Shown here one piece after another: positions 55,487 to 63,939 of a stretch of 64,000 bases of DNA. The notes under the pieces were generated by a model that was not told the origin of the DNA, searched no databases, and saw nothing but the letters and a program-made list of their open reading frames with translations. A program made the position numbers and the translations under genes. Source of the stretch: Reyranella sp. (GTDB taxonomy: Bacteria; Pseudomonadota; Alphaproteobacteria; Reyranellales; Reyranellaceae); contig NZ_SCUT01000009.1 of NCBI RefSeq assembly GCF_004297265.1, forward strand, positions 62,001 to 126,000. Reading direction: 5' to 3'. Numbering within the stretch: position 1 is the stretch's first letter; each line of letters begins with the position of its first letter.

Positions 55487-57946
55487 TCAGAAGTCTGCCG
55501 TCAGTGAGAAGCGCACCGTGCGGGGCGCACCGAGGAACATGAAGAGCGCGCTCGTGTTGCTGCCGGCCCAGTAGTTGTTGTCGAGCACATTGTCGATGTT
55601 CAGGCGCGCCACCAGCAGCTTGCCGGGCGCTCCCGGATTGTCGAAGGCGTAGCGCGCCCCCACGTCGAAGCGGGTCCATTCCGGCATCATGCGCCGCGGG
55701 AAGGTTGTCGCGTCGATGTATTGCGCGCCGGTATAGACCGCGCGGCCGGTCAGAGTGAGGCCGCGCACGAAATCTACGTCGACCTCGCCGCCGAGGTTGA
55801 GCGTCACCTGCGGCGTGAAGGGCGCGATCCAGCCATCGGTCACACCGCCCTGCGTCTTCGCCAGCACCGGATTGATGAACATGGCTCCGGCGAGGATGCG
55901 GAAGCCGGGCGAGACTTCGCCGAACACGTTCAACTCGAGGCCCTGGTTGACCTGCTCGCCACCCAGGAACTGAGTGTTTGTGGTGGTGTTGGTCAGGATG
56001 CTCGGCTGGGCGATCTGGAAGATGCTGGCCGTCGTGGTGAGCGTGCCCCAGTCGATCTTCACGCCGGCTTCGTACTGCGTAGACTTGTAGGGCGGAAAGA
56101 TGGTGCCGGCATTGGCGAACGGCGCCTGCACGATCGAGCCCTGCTGCAGCCCCTGGATCCAGTTGGCGTAGAAGGAGACGTTGTCCCAGAACGGCTTCAC
56201 GACCAGCGCGACCGAGGGGCTGAGCGCGGTCTCGTTGTAGGACGAAGTCGTTGCACCGCTGACGACGTTGTAGTTGACGCTCGCCACCTGCTGCAGGCGC
56301 GCGCCCACCGTGAGCTGCACCCTCTTGTCCGCCGCCGACAGCGTGTCGGCGATGGCCAGGCTGTTCAGGCCCGCGAACGACGTCTTGTTGGCGCTCGGCA
56401 CCGCGATGTTGGGGACACCGACCAGCGTCGGATTGTAGATATTCGTCGCGAAGGCGGGCTGCGAGCCGGTGGTCGTGTTGAAACCGTCGGTCTGCGAATA
56501 GATCGTGCCAATCACCGCCGCTTCGTGGTTGATGATGCCGGTGTCGAAGTCGGCGCGCACGCCGCCTTCGGCCGTGAGGTAGTTCGTCCACGAACTGTAG
56601 TTGAAGGGCGCGCCGCTGGTGGCCGCGCCGTAGAAGCTGGTGATCGTCGTGAAGGGCGTGTAGACGCCGGTGACGCGGTTGTCGTGCGCGCCGAACGAGG
56701 CGAAGGCCGTCACGTTCGGCGCCAGATCGACCTCTGCCTTCACCATGGTGAAGATGTCGGTACGCGCCTGGAAGCCCCAGGGCTGCGCGGTGGGATTGCT
56801 GCGGGCGCTGGGCGCCCACGGCAGCTGCACGCCCGCGGCCAGCGACAGATAGGGAGCGATGCCGGTCAGATACTGCGACTGGTAGCCGAAGTCGGCCGCC
56901 AGCCGGAATCCATCGCCGCGATAGTCGAGGCCGAGCGACGCCAGGGCTCGCTGGTCGGTGTTGTACTGGAGTTCCGTCTGGCCGGACCGGAAGACGCCGT
57001 TGAAGCGGGCGCCGAATTCCTTGTCCGCGCCGAAGCGCCGGCCGATGTCGGCATGCGCGCCGAACTGGCTGCCGGAAATGTAGTTGCCCGTGAGCTGCGT
57101 CAGCGGTTCGTCGGGCGCGCGCTTGGGCTGGACGTTCACGATGCCGCCGATCGCACCGAGCGGCGCCATGCCGCTCAACATGGCGCTGGGGCCCTTGAGG
57201 ATGTCGACGCGCTCCATGAGTTCGGCCATCGGCGAGAGCGACGGCATGATGTTGAACAGACCGCCGAAGGCCCAGGACGTCGAATTGACGGGAAACCCGC
57301 GGATGTTGGCGCCGTCGGCGCCGGGACTGGTCGCCGGGCGCATGGCGCGCACCGAAGGATCGTCGGCCAGCACTTCCTGGATGGTCTTGGCCTGCTGGTC
57401 CTTCGCCTTCTTCGCCGTGTAGGTCGTCTGGTTGAACGGCGTGTTCATGACCTCGCGATTGCCCAGCAAACCCAGCTGGCCCCCGGTCGCGACCTGGCCG
57501 CCGGCGTAGGGGGCCGGCAAGTTGTCGATCATCGCCTGCTGCGGAACGATGGCGCCCTGAACCTGCACGGGATCGAGCTGCAGGGCGCCGCTCGCATCCG
57601 GCGCGCGACTGAGCATCACGCCGCCGCCCGGCGTGAAGCGCGCGACGATGCCGGTGCCGCCGAGCAACTGGCGCAGTGCGGCGTCGATGCTCATCGTGCC
57701 GGCGACCGCCTGCGACTGGAGCCCGCGCGCGACGGAAGCCTCGACCGAGACCTGGATGCCTGCCTGCGTGCCGAAGGCATTGAGCGCGGAAGCCAACCGC
57801 TGGGCGGGAATGTCGAAGGTGCGCTGCTGGCCCGAGGCCTGCGCCAGATCAGGACCGGCGGGATCGCCTTGCCCGACCTGTGCCCACGCGTTCGACGAGG
57901 CCGCCAAGGCCACGACCGTCAACATCACCGCCACGCTCTTACGCAT
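55487..57946 (-). CDS. TonB-dependent siderophore receptor with STN signalling domain
   Basis: An 819-residue outer-membrane receptor. After a signal peptide (about 23), residues 42-95 are an STN domain (Phe-Asp-Ile-Pro-Ala-Gln-Arg-Leu-Ala-Ser-Ala-Leu), used to signal to FecR. The plug starts near 160 and the barrel ends with Phe-Ser-Leu-Thr-Ala-Asp-Phe. The class is FpvA/FhuE-like ferric-siderophore transport. It follows FecR and the ECF sigma gene on the same strand, as in ferric-citrate-type systems. Ligand unknown. Confidence 0.95.
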   Translation of the reverse strand: MRKSVAVMLTVVALAASSNAWAQVGQGDPAGPDLAQASGQQRTFDIPAQRLASALNAFGTQAGIQVSVEASVARGLQSQAVAGTMSIDAALRQLLGGTGIVARFTPGGGVMLSRAPDASGALQLDPVQVQGAIVPQQAMIDNLPAPYAGGQVATGGQLGLLGNREVMNTPFNQTTYTAKKAKDQQAKTIQEVLADDPSVRAMRPATSPGADGANIRGFPVNSTSWAFGGLFNIMPSLSPMAELMERVDILKGPSAMLSGMAPLGAIGGIVNVQPKRAPDEPLTQLTGNYISGSQFGAHADIGRRFGADKEFGARFNGVFRSGQTELQYNTDQRALASLGLDYRGDGFRLAADFGYQSQYLTGIAPYLSLAAGVQLPWAPSARSNPTAQPWGFQARTDIFTMVKAEVDLAPNVTAFASFGAHDNRVTGVYTPFTTITSFYGAATSGAPFNYSSWTNYLTAEGGVRADFDTGIINHEAAVIGTIYSQTDGFNTTTGSQPAFATNIYNPTLVGVPNIAVPSANKTSFAGLNSLAIADTLSAADKRVQLTVGARLQQVASVNYNVVSGATTSSYNETALSPSVALVVKPFWDNVSFYANWIQGLQQGSIVQAPFANAGTIFPPYKSTQYEAGVKIDWGTLTTTASIFQIAQPSILTNTTTNTQFLGGEQVNQGLELNVFGEVSPGFRILAGAMFINPVLAKTQGGVTDGWIAPFTPQVTLNLGGEVDVDFVRGLTLTGRAVYTGAQYIDATTFPRRMMPEWTRFDVGARYAFDNPGAPGKLLVARLNIDNVLDNNYWAGSNTSALFMFLGAPRTVRFSLTADF

Positions 57947-58050
57947 ATCGCCCCCGAAGCAAACTCCTGCGACACGGCTGGCGATGGCTGCGTGTCACAT
58001 CAGAGACGTGGAGCTGCGATTTCTTTTCGACGGCCCGGGAAAGGCGGCGA

Positions 58051-59052
58051 TCAGGAGCCTGACACGACGGTCAGGATCCGCGGGACCGGACGCACCTGCG
58101 CGCCGAACGGGCCGACCAGAACGCGCAGCGCCTCGGCCGGGTCGCGCAGATCGTAGAGGCCGGTCACGCGCTTCCGTAAAAGGGCCTCGTCGGTGACGAC
58201 GATCCAGCCGCGATCGTAGCGGCGCAGATCGTTGATGACTTCGCCGACGGTGGCACCATCGACGAACAGCCTGTGGCGGCGCCACGATCCTGCCTCGGCG
58301 ACAGGAAGAATGCTCTGCTCGATCGAGCCGTCGGTCCGGGAGACCAGTTGGTCGCCGGCCTTCAGGCTTCGCCGGACCTGTGTCTTCGCCGCCGTCCCCG
58401 GCATCGTGACCTCGACGGAGCCATGCTCGACCAGGACCGCCACGGCTCCGTAGTCGAGGCGGACATTGAAGGCCGTACCCGTCACGACGATCGAGACCTC
58501 GCCCGCGCGCACCGTGAAGGCGCGCGCGTCGCCCGGCTTCACCGAAAAGAACGCCTCGCCCTTGAGGAGCCTGACGGCGCGGGTGCTGCCGTTGAACTCC
58601 ACGCCGATGGCGCTGGCCGCGCCCAGTTCGACGGTCGAGCCGTCCTGCAGGCCGACGCTGCGATGCTCGGCCGTCCGGGTTGCATGATCGGCGCCGAAAT
58701 TCATGACCAGCGGCGGCGCGTAGAAGGACAACGCCAGCACCGCGAGCAGCGAGACGGCCGCCATCATCCAGCGCGAGGTGCGAGCCCGCGGCGCAGGCGC
58801 TGGCGACGGGACTTGCGAATGCCCTGCCTCGTCTGCCCTCACCCGATCCACATCGGCTTCCGTCGGCGTCGCGAAGGCCACCGCGCGCCAGGCCCGCTCG
58901 GCCTGCCGCCACGCCACCGCATGGGCCGGGTCGCGGGCGCGCCAGGCTCCGGCCGCGTCGTGGAGCGCGCGGTCGGCCGGCGCGGCCGACAGGCGCATCA
59001 TCCAGTCCGTGGCCTGCCGAAGAAGCTCTCTGTCCGGCCTGCTTGCCGTCAT
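58051..59052 (-). CDS. fecR: FecR-type anti-sigma/sigma-regulator
   Basis: A 333-residue inner-membrane protein: cytoplasmic N-terminal DUF4880-like helices (Trp-Met-Met-Arg-Leu-Ser, Trp-Arg-Gln-Ala-Glu-Arg-Ala-Trp), one TM (about 96-117), and the periplasmic FecR domain (Gly-Ser-Thr-Val-Glu-Leu-Gly-Ala, Thr-Gly-Thr-Ala-Phe-Asn-Val-Arg) with a C-terminal STN-like segment. It relays receptor occupancy to the ECF sigma factor. Start ATG 59052. Confidence 0.94.
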   Translation of the reverse strand: MTASRPDRELLRQATDWMMRLSAAPADRALHDAAGAWRARDPAHAVAWRQAERAWRAVAFATPTEADVDRVRADEAGHSQVPSPAPAPRARTSRWMMAAVSLLAVLALSFYAPPLVMNFGADHATRTAEHRSVGLQDGSTVELGAASAIGVEFNGSTRAVRLLKGEAFFSVKPGDARAFTVRAGEVSIVVTGTAFNVRLDYGAVAVLVEHGSVEVTMPGTAAKTQVRRSLKAGDQLVSRTDGSIEQSILPVAEAGSWRRHRLFVDGATVGEVINDLRRYDRGWIVVTDEALLRKRVTGLYDLRDPAEALRVLVGPFGAQVRPVPRILTVVSGS

Positions 59053-59146
59053 CGTCCGATCATCCAAAGCGGCCCAAGGCCAAACCATCCCCTGACCATA
59101 GACGATCAGCCTGCGAATTTTTTCGATGTGTGCTTTTCGGCCCGGG

Positions 59147-59701
59147 TCAGGCGTCGGTCGATGCCAGCGCCACGGCGATCTCGACCAGCGCCTCGCGCAC
59201 CAGACGATGGGCCGTATTGATCGAAACGTCGAGCTGCTCGGCGACCTCCTCCAGCGTGTAGCCGGCGATCCGGTGCATCTTGACGGCTTCACGCGCCCGC
59301 GCCGGCACGGTTTCGAGGATGGCGTCGATCCGCTCGATATCCTCGCGCAGGAAGAAGTCGTCCTCCGGCGTGCGCGGCTCTTGCGGCACCGTCCAGAAGG
59401 CCGACCGCGAGTAGTCCTCGCCATGTTTCGTTTCGAGCACGCGCTTGCGCATGACGTCGTAGGCGAGATTGCGGACGATCCGGTAGAGATAGGACAGCGG
59501 CTCCTTGATCGGATGCGCCGCACGCCCGGTGTTAGGCGCGAACCGCAGGTAAGCTTCCTGCACGACGTCCTCGGCGCGGGCGCGATCACCGACGATCGGC
59601 AGGGCAAACCGCACCAGCGCCGCCCGGTGCTGCATGAAGATCTCCGCTCTTTCGTCGGCGCTTCTCACTTGACGCAAAGCCCGGTTGCGAATGGTTCGCA
59701 T
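59147..59701 (-). CDS. fecI: ECF RNA-polymerase sigma factor (FecI-like)
   Basis: A 184-residue sigma-70 family member. Region 2 (Ala-Glu-Asp-Val-Val-Gln-Glu-Ala-Tyr-Leu-Arg-Phe, Tyr-Arg-Ile-Val-Arg-Asn-Leu-Ala-Tyr-Asp) and region 4 (Gly-Tyr-Thr-Leu-Glu-Glu-Val-Ala-Glu-Gln-Leu-Asp-Val-Ser) are intact; no extra domain. It should drive transcription of fecR and the receptor. ATG 59701 is preferred; an upstream in-frame ATG at 59791 is less likely. Divergent from plsY. Confidence 0.93.
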   Translation of the reverse strand: MRTIRNRALRQVRSADERAEIFMQHRAALVRFALPIVGDRARAEDVVQEAYLRFAPNTGRAAHPIKEPLSYLYRIVRNLAYDVMRKRVLETKHGEDYSRSAFWTVPQEPRTPEDDFFLREDIERIDAILETVPARAREAVKMHRIAGYTLEEVAEQLDVSINTAHRLVREALVEIAVALASTDA

Positions 59702-59819
59702 CAATAGGTCATGCCACGTCGAAGCGCAAACTTCTTCGTTGTTTCCAGGCTGGCGGTCCTGGACAAGTAGCGACGATGCTCGCCGCGACATCGCACGCCC
59801 GGAACGAATGTGGAGTTGC

Positions 59820-60449
59820 ATGATCTTCTGGATCGCCTGCGCGGCGGGCATCGCCGCCGCCTATCTCCTGGGCTCGCTTCCCACCGGCTATCTCGCCGGC
59901 CGGCTGCTCAAGGGCATCGACATCCGCGAACATGGTTCCGGCTCGACCGGCGCGACCAATGTGCTGCGCACGCTGGGCAAGGGACCGGCGCTGGCAGTGC
60001 TGCTGGTCGACGTTCTCAAGGGCGTCGCGGCCATTCTTCTTGCACGCTGGCTCTATCCCGGACTGCAGGCGCCGGCTGTGTGGCTGCCTTGGGCGGTCTG
60101 CCTGTGTGGCCTCGCCGTGCTGCTGGGACACAGCCGCTCGGTCTGGCTGGGCTTCACCGGCGGCAAGTCTGCGGCGACAGGGCTCGGCGTGCTGCTCGCG
60201 ATGTCGTGGCCGGTCGGGATCGGCGCAGCGGCCGTTTTCGTCGCCGTGCTCGCGATCTTCCGGATCGTGTCGCTCGCCTCGATGCTGGCGGCTGTGACGG
60301 CCGCCATCCTCGTCTGCCTCCTGCCCGAGCCGCTGCCCTATCGCCTGCTGGTCGTCGCCGGCGGCCTCTACGTGATCGCGCTCCATCGCGCCAATATCGG
60401 TCGGCTGCTCGCGGGCACCGAGCCGAAGGTGGGGCGCAACAGCCCCTGA
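59820..60449 (+). CDS. plsY: Glycerol-3-phosphate acyltransferase PlsY
   Basis: A 209-residue integral membrane enzyme with five or more TMs. Signature motifs are Gly-Ser-Leu-Pro-Thr-Gly-Tyr (about 18-24), Gly-Ser-Gly-Ser-Thr-Gly-Ala-Thr-Asn-Val-Leu-Arg (about 39-50), and Gly-Gly-Lys-Ser-Ala-Ala-Thr-Gly. It acylates glycerol-3-phosphate from acyl-phosphate in the first step of phospholipid synthesis. It stands alone here between the ECF sigma factor and the hybrid kinase. Confidence 0.95.
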   Translation: MIFWIACAAGIAAAYLLGSLPTGYLAGRLLKGIDIREHGSGSTGATNVLRTLGKGPALAVLLVDVLKGVAAILLARWLYPGLQAPAVWLPWAVCLCGLAVLLGHSRSVWLGFTGGKSAATGLGVLLAMSWPVGIGAAAVFVAVLAIFRIVSLASMLAAVTAAILVCLLPEPLPYRLLVVAGGLYVIALHRANIGRLLAGTEPKVGRNSP

Positions 60450-60456
60450 TCCATTG

Positions 60457-62415
60457 TCAGCCGGGGGACTTGGGTCTTCCCCGCATCACCTCGGCGATGG
60501 CCTGGTCGAGATGGGCCTGCAGGAAGGGCTTGTTGAGGCGCGGCACGGTGCTGCTTTCGCCATTGGGCAGCTCGGCGTAACCGGTGGCCAGCAGGATCGG
60601 CAGGTCGGGGTGCCCGCGCCTGATCTCGGCGATCAGTTCGGTGCCGGTCATGCCGGGCATCGCCTGGTCGGTGACGACGAGATCGACGCGTTCCATGCGT
60701 TCGAGCGCCGCCAGCGCCTCGTGGCCGGAATAGGCGGTGGTGACCTCGTGGCCCAGATCCTCCAGCATGGCGGCGGTGTTCACCAGGATCAGCGCATCGT
60801 CGTCGACCGCGAGGATATGCAGCGGCGTCGTCTCCGGCGCAGGCGTTGGCTCGGATGCGTTGGAAGGGACGTCCTCGCCGCCGGCCACCGGGATCCACAA
60901 TGATGCGGTCGTGCCGGCGCCCGGCACGCTCTCGAGGTGCAACCGGCCGCCGAGCTGCTCGGCAAGACCATGCACCATGGAGAGGCCGAGGCCGGTCCCC
61001 TTGCCGACGCCCTTGGTCGTGAAGAAGGGTTCGGTCGCGCGCGCCAGCGTGGCGGCATCCATGCCGTGGCCCTGGTCCCGGACCGAGAGGCGCACGTACC
61101 GCCCGGCCGGCAGCGGGAAGGACGCAGACGGCCTGTTCACGATCTCGCGCGCGGAGATGGCGATCACGCCGCCGCGCGGCATGGCATCGCGCGCGTTCAC
61201 CACGAGGTTGAGCAACGCCATCTCGAGCTGGTTGACGTCGACCCGCACCGGCGGCAGCGACGCCGGGCAATCGACGTCGAGCACGATCGAGGGGCCGAGC
61301 GTGTGGTCGAACAGGGTCGTCATGCCGCCCACCAGCGAAGCGACCGAGGCCAGTTCGGGATCGAGCTCCTGTCGCCGCGCGAAGGCCAGCATGCGCTGCG
61401 TCAGGGTGGCGCCACGGCGCGCCGCCTGCATGGCATTGTCGATCAGCGGCAGGTTCCGGTCGGCGGCCGGCAGGCGCTTGCGCACCAGTTCGAGACTGCC
61501 GATCACGGCGGTCAGCAGATTGTTGAAGTCGTGCGCGACGCCGCCGGTGAGCTGGCCGATCGCCTCCATCTTCTGCGACTGGAACAGCGCCTCCCTCGCC
61601 CGCTCCAGCTCGAGCTGCGCCTCGCGCCGCTCGGTGATGTCGCGCGTGACCTTGGCGAAGCCGCGCAGCGTGCCGTCGGGCTCGCGCACCGGATCGATGA
61701 CGATGCTCGCCCAGAAGCGCGTGCCGTCCTTGCGCACGCGCCAGGCCTCGTTCTCGAAGCGGCCCTCGTGGGCCGCGGTGGCCAGCGCCCGCTGCGGGGC
61801 GCCGGCGGCGCGGTCCTCCTCGGTGTAGAAGCGCGAGAAGTGCTGACCGACGATCTCTTCCTGCGTATAGCCCTTGATGCGCTGGGCGCCGGCGTTCCAC
61901 GTCGCGACGTTGCCCTCGGGATCGAGCATGTAGATGCCGTAGTCGGTGACGCTCTGCACCAGAAGGCGGAACTCCTCCAGGTTGCGGCGCAGTTCCTCCC
62001 CGGCGGCGCGCCGCCGGGTGAGGTCGCGTATGACCATGGCGAAACCCAGCAGGGTGCCGTCGGACGCACGGATCGCATCCATGCCCTCATGCGCCCAGAA
62101 GCGCGCACCGTCCTTGCGCACACGCCAACCCTCGTGCTCGAGCCTGCCCTCGCGCAGAGCGATCTCGAGGGCGCGTGCCGGCAGGCCGGAGCAGCGATCC
62201 TCCTCGGTGTAGAAGCACGAGAAATGGCTGCCGATGATCTCGGCGGCGGTGTAACCCTTGAAGCGCTCCGCGCTGCTGTTCCAGCTCGCGACAGTGCCTG
62301 CGGGATCGAGCATGTAGGCGGCGTAATCGAGCACGCCCTCCACCAGCTGGCGGAACGAGCCTTCGTCGATGGGTTCGCGGCCGGACGCAAGGGCCTTCTG
62401 TGAAGGGGCCGACAT
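60457..62415 (-). CDS. Hybrid sensor histidine kinase (PAS-PAS-HisKA-HATPase-REC)
   Basis: A 652-residue soluble protein without TM. Two PAS domains (about 15-130 and 140-260) are internally similar, each ending Val-Arg-Lys-Asp-Gly-x-Arg-Phe-Trp-Ala, i.e. a tandem duplication. HisKA with Val-Ala-His-Asp-Phe-Asn-Asn-Leu-Leu (His about 290), HATPase with Gly-Leu-Gly-Leu-Ser-Met-Val-His-Gly and a C-terminal receiver (Asp in Leu-Val-Val-Thr-Asp-Gln-Ala-Met). PAS ligand unclear; likely cytoplasmic redox or light/oxygen sensing. No output regulator is adjacent. Confidence 0.94.
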   Translation of the reverse strand: MSAPSQKALASGREPIDEGSFRQLVEGVLDYAAYMLDPAGTVASWNSSAERFKGYTAAEIIGSHFSCFYTEEDRCSGLPARALEIALREGRLEHEGWRVRKDGARFWAHEGMDAIRASDGTLLGFAMVIRDLTRRRAAGEELRRNLEEFRLLVQSVTDYGIYMLDPEGNVATWNAGAQRIKGYTQEEIVGQHFSRFYTEEDRAAGAPQRALATAAHEGRFENEAWRVRKDGTRFWASIVIDPVREPDGTLRGFAKVTRDITERREAQLELERAREALFQSQKMEAIGQLTGGVAHDFNNLLTAVIGSLELVRKRLPAADRNLPLIDNAMQAARRGATLTQRMLAFARRQELDPELASVASLVGGMTTLFDHTLGPSIVLDVDCPASLPPVRVDVNQLEMALLNLVVNARDAMPRGGVIAISAREIVNRPSASFPLPAGRYVRLSVRDQGHGMDAATLARATEPFFTTKGVGKGTGLGLSMVHGLAEQLGGRLHLESVPGAGTTASLWIPVAGGEDVPSNASEPTPAPETTPLHILAVDDDALILVNTAAMLEDLGHEVTTAYSGHEALAALERMERVDLVVTDQAMPGMTGTELIAEIRRGHPDLPILLATGYAELPNGESSTVPRLNKPFLQAHLDQAIAEVMRGRPKSPG

Positions 62416-62472
62416 GGCCCCTCTCTATCACAACTCGCGCCGACCGGAACGACTCCGTCGCTCGCGCGCCCG

Positions 62473-63000
62473 CTAGCCGAACCGCAGCGAGTCGAAGAAC
62501 TGCGCGACCAGCGGGCTGCCGAGTTGGGACATCGGTCCCTGCGCGATCTGCGAGTAGATCGCCTCCGGCGTCAGATAGAAACGCGCCCGCACGAAGCGGT
62601 CGCCCGCCGCCGCCAGGACGAACTCGCGGCCGGTGAGCGGCCCGGTCTGGATTTGGCGCTGTTCCCGCACCGTGCTGCCCGGCCAGCTCTTCATCATCCC
62701 GCCCTGCGCCTGCTCCAGCGCGGTCGCGAGGGCCGCCCCGGACGGAACCGGATGCGGACTGGCCGGAACGATGTCCAGCAGCTCCAGGGTCACCTTGTCC
62801 GGCAGCATGTAGACATACGAATTGAGCGTCCCGCTGTGCGTCGGGACCTGCAGGTAGCGGTAGCCCAGCGGCATCTTCAGGCGATAGCGGTTGCCGGGGC
62901 CGGAGACGGCGACCCACACCACCTCCGCCCGTCCCGGCGTGGAGACCCCGATAAGACCGACCGCGGCGCCTGCGGTCACGAACAGCCGACGATGCATCAT
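62473..63000 (-). CDS. Exported hypothetical protein
   Basis: A 175-residue protein with an N-terminal signal (His-Arg-Arg-Leu-Phe-Val-Thr-Ala-Gly-Ala-Ala, possibly Tat, cleaved about 25). The mature part has strands such as Tyr-Arg-Leu-Lys-Met-Pro-Leu-Gly-Tyr-Arg-Tyr and Gly-Arg-Glu-Phe-Val-Leu. The pattern resembles small secreted proteins of unknown function that act on lipids or peptides; no known domain is identified. Confidence 0.6.
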   Translation of the reverse strand: MMHRRLFVTAGAAVGLIGVSTPGRAEVVWVAVSGPGNRYRLKMPLGYRYLQVPTHSGTLNSYVYMLPDKVTLELLDIVPASPHPVPSGAALATALEQAQGGMMKSWPGSTVREQRQIQTGPLTGREFVLAAAGDRFVRARFYLTPEAIYSQIAQGPMSQLGSPLVAQFFDSLRFG

Positions 63001-63101
63001 GTCATCTTCTCCCGATCAAGAAGTGGCATCCTGCGCCCGATCCGCGTTGGACGAAATGGGCACCGGCAGCAGTCCGGCCAGTGCGAGCCAGCACCCCGTA
63101 G

Positions 63102-63881
63102 CTAGGCGGAGCGCTCCCGGGAGGTTTTCGCCCCGTCGCGCGGCTGCCGGCGTCCCTTGAGAAACAGCGGCGGCACGATCATCGCAACGCTCTCGCGGTA
63201 GCGGCGATACTCGTCGCCGAACAGGTCGAGGAGTTCGTGCTCCTCCAGGGCAATGCCGACGAAGATGTAGGCCGTCGTCACCATCGCGAACAGCGCGTGT
63301 CCCACCGTCATGGTCGGCGCCACCCAGAAAGCGACGAGGAAGCCGAGATAGAGCGGATGGCGCACCAGCTTGTAGAGCAGCGGCGTCTGGAAACGCGGCG
63401 CTGATGCGGTGCGGCCGCTGAGATGGTTCACGACCTGCGAGAGACCGAATAGCTCGAAGTGGTTGATCAGGAAGGTGCTGGCAAAGACCAGCGCCCAACC
63501 GGCCAACGAAAGGCCGGTCAACACCAACGCCAGAGCATTGTCTGTATGCCACAGTACGCCCGGCATCGGGCGCCACTGCCAGAACAACAGCAGCAGCACG
63601 AGGCTCGCGGCCATCACGTAGGTGCTGCGCTCGACCGCCACCGGAACGTACTGCGTCAGCCAGCGCTTGAAGCGCTTGCGCGCCATAACGCTGTGCTGGA
63701 CCGCGAACAGGGTGAGCAGTGCCAGGTTGACCAGCAACGCCTCCGGCGCGGAAACGAGCGCGCCGGCGTCGATGTCCTTCGGCACGCCAAAGCCGCTCAC
63801 GAAACCGATCGCATAGAGGATGGTGACGAAGAACAGAAGATAGGCCGCGAGGCCGAACGCGAAGGCTATGAGACGGATCAT
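63102..63881 (-). CDS. mddA: Methanethiol S-methyltransferase-like (MddA/NnrU) membrane protein
   Basis: A 259-residue protein with about six TMs, belonging to the isoprenylcysteine methyltransferase/NnrU superfamily. The C-terminal half shows the MddA hallmarks: Arg-His-Pro-Leu-Tyr-Leu-Gly-Phe (about 186-193), Glu-Glu-His-Glu-Leu and Phe-Gly-Asp-Glu-Tyr-Arg-Arg-Tyr-Arg. It would methylate methanethiol to dimethylsulfide with SAM. Sequence similarity is by motif, so the substrate is likely but not shown. Start at ATG 63881. Confidence 0.72.
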   Translation of the reverse strand: MIRLIAFAFGLAAYLLFFVTILYAIGFVSGFGVPKDIDAGALVSAPEALLVNLALLTLFAVQHSVMARKRFKRWLTQYVPVAVERSTYVMAASLVLLLLFWQWRPMPGVLWHTDNALALVLTGLSLAGWALVFASTFLINHFELFGLSQVVNHLSGRTASAPRFQTPLLYKLVRHPLYLGFLVAFWVAPTMTVGHALFAMVTTAYIFVGIALEEHELLDLFGDEYRRYRESVAMIVPPLFLKGRRQPRDGAKTSRERSA

Positions 63882-63939
63882 GGGAATTTCTTTCGAGGCG
63901 AGAGTGGGATTCGGATCGGATGCGCAGACAACGCCGGTT

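Noticed and set aside
55721-58156. 811-codon plus-strand open frame opposite the TonB receptor
   Set aside because: Antisense artefact; the receptor frame has clear STN, plug and barrel features.
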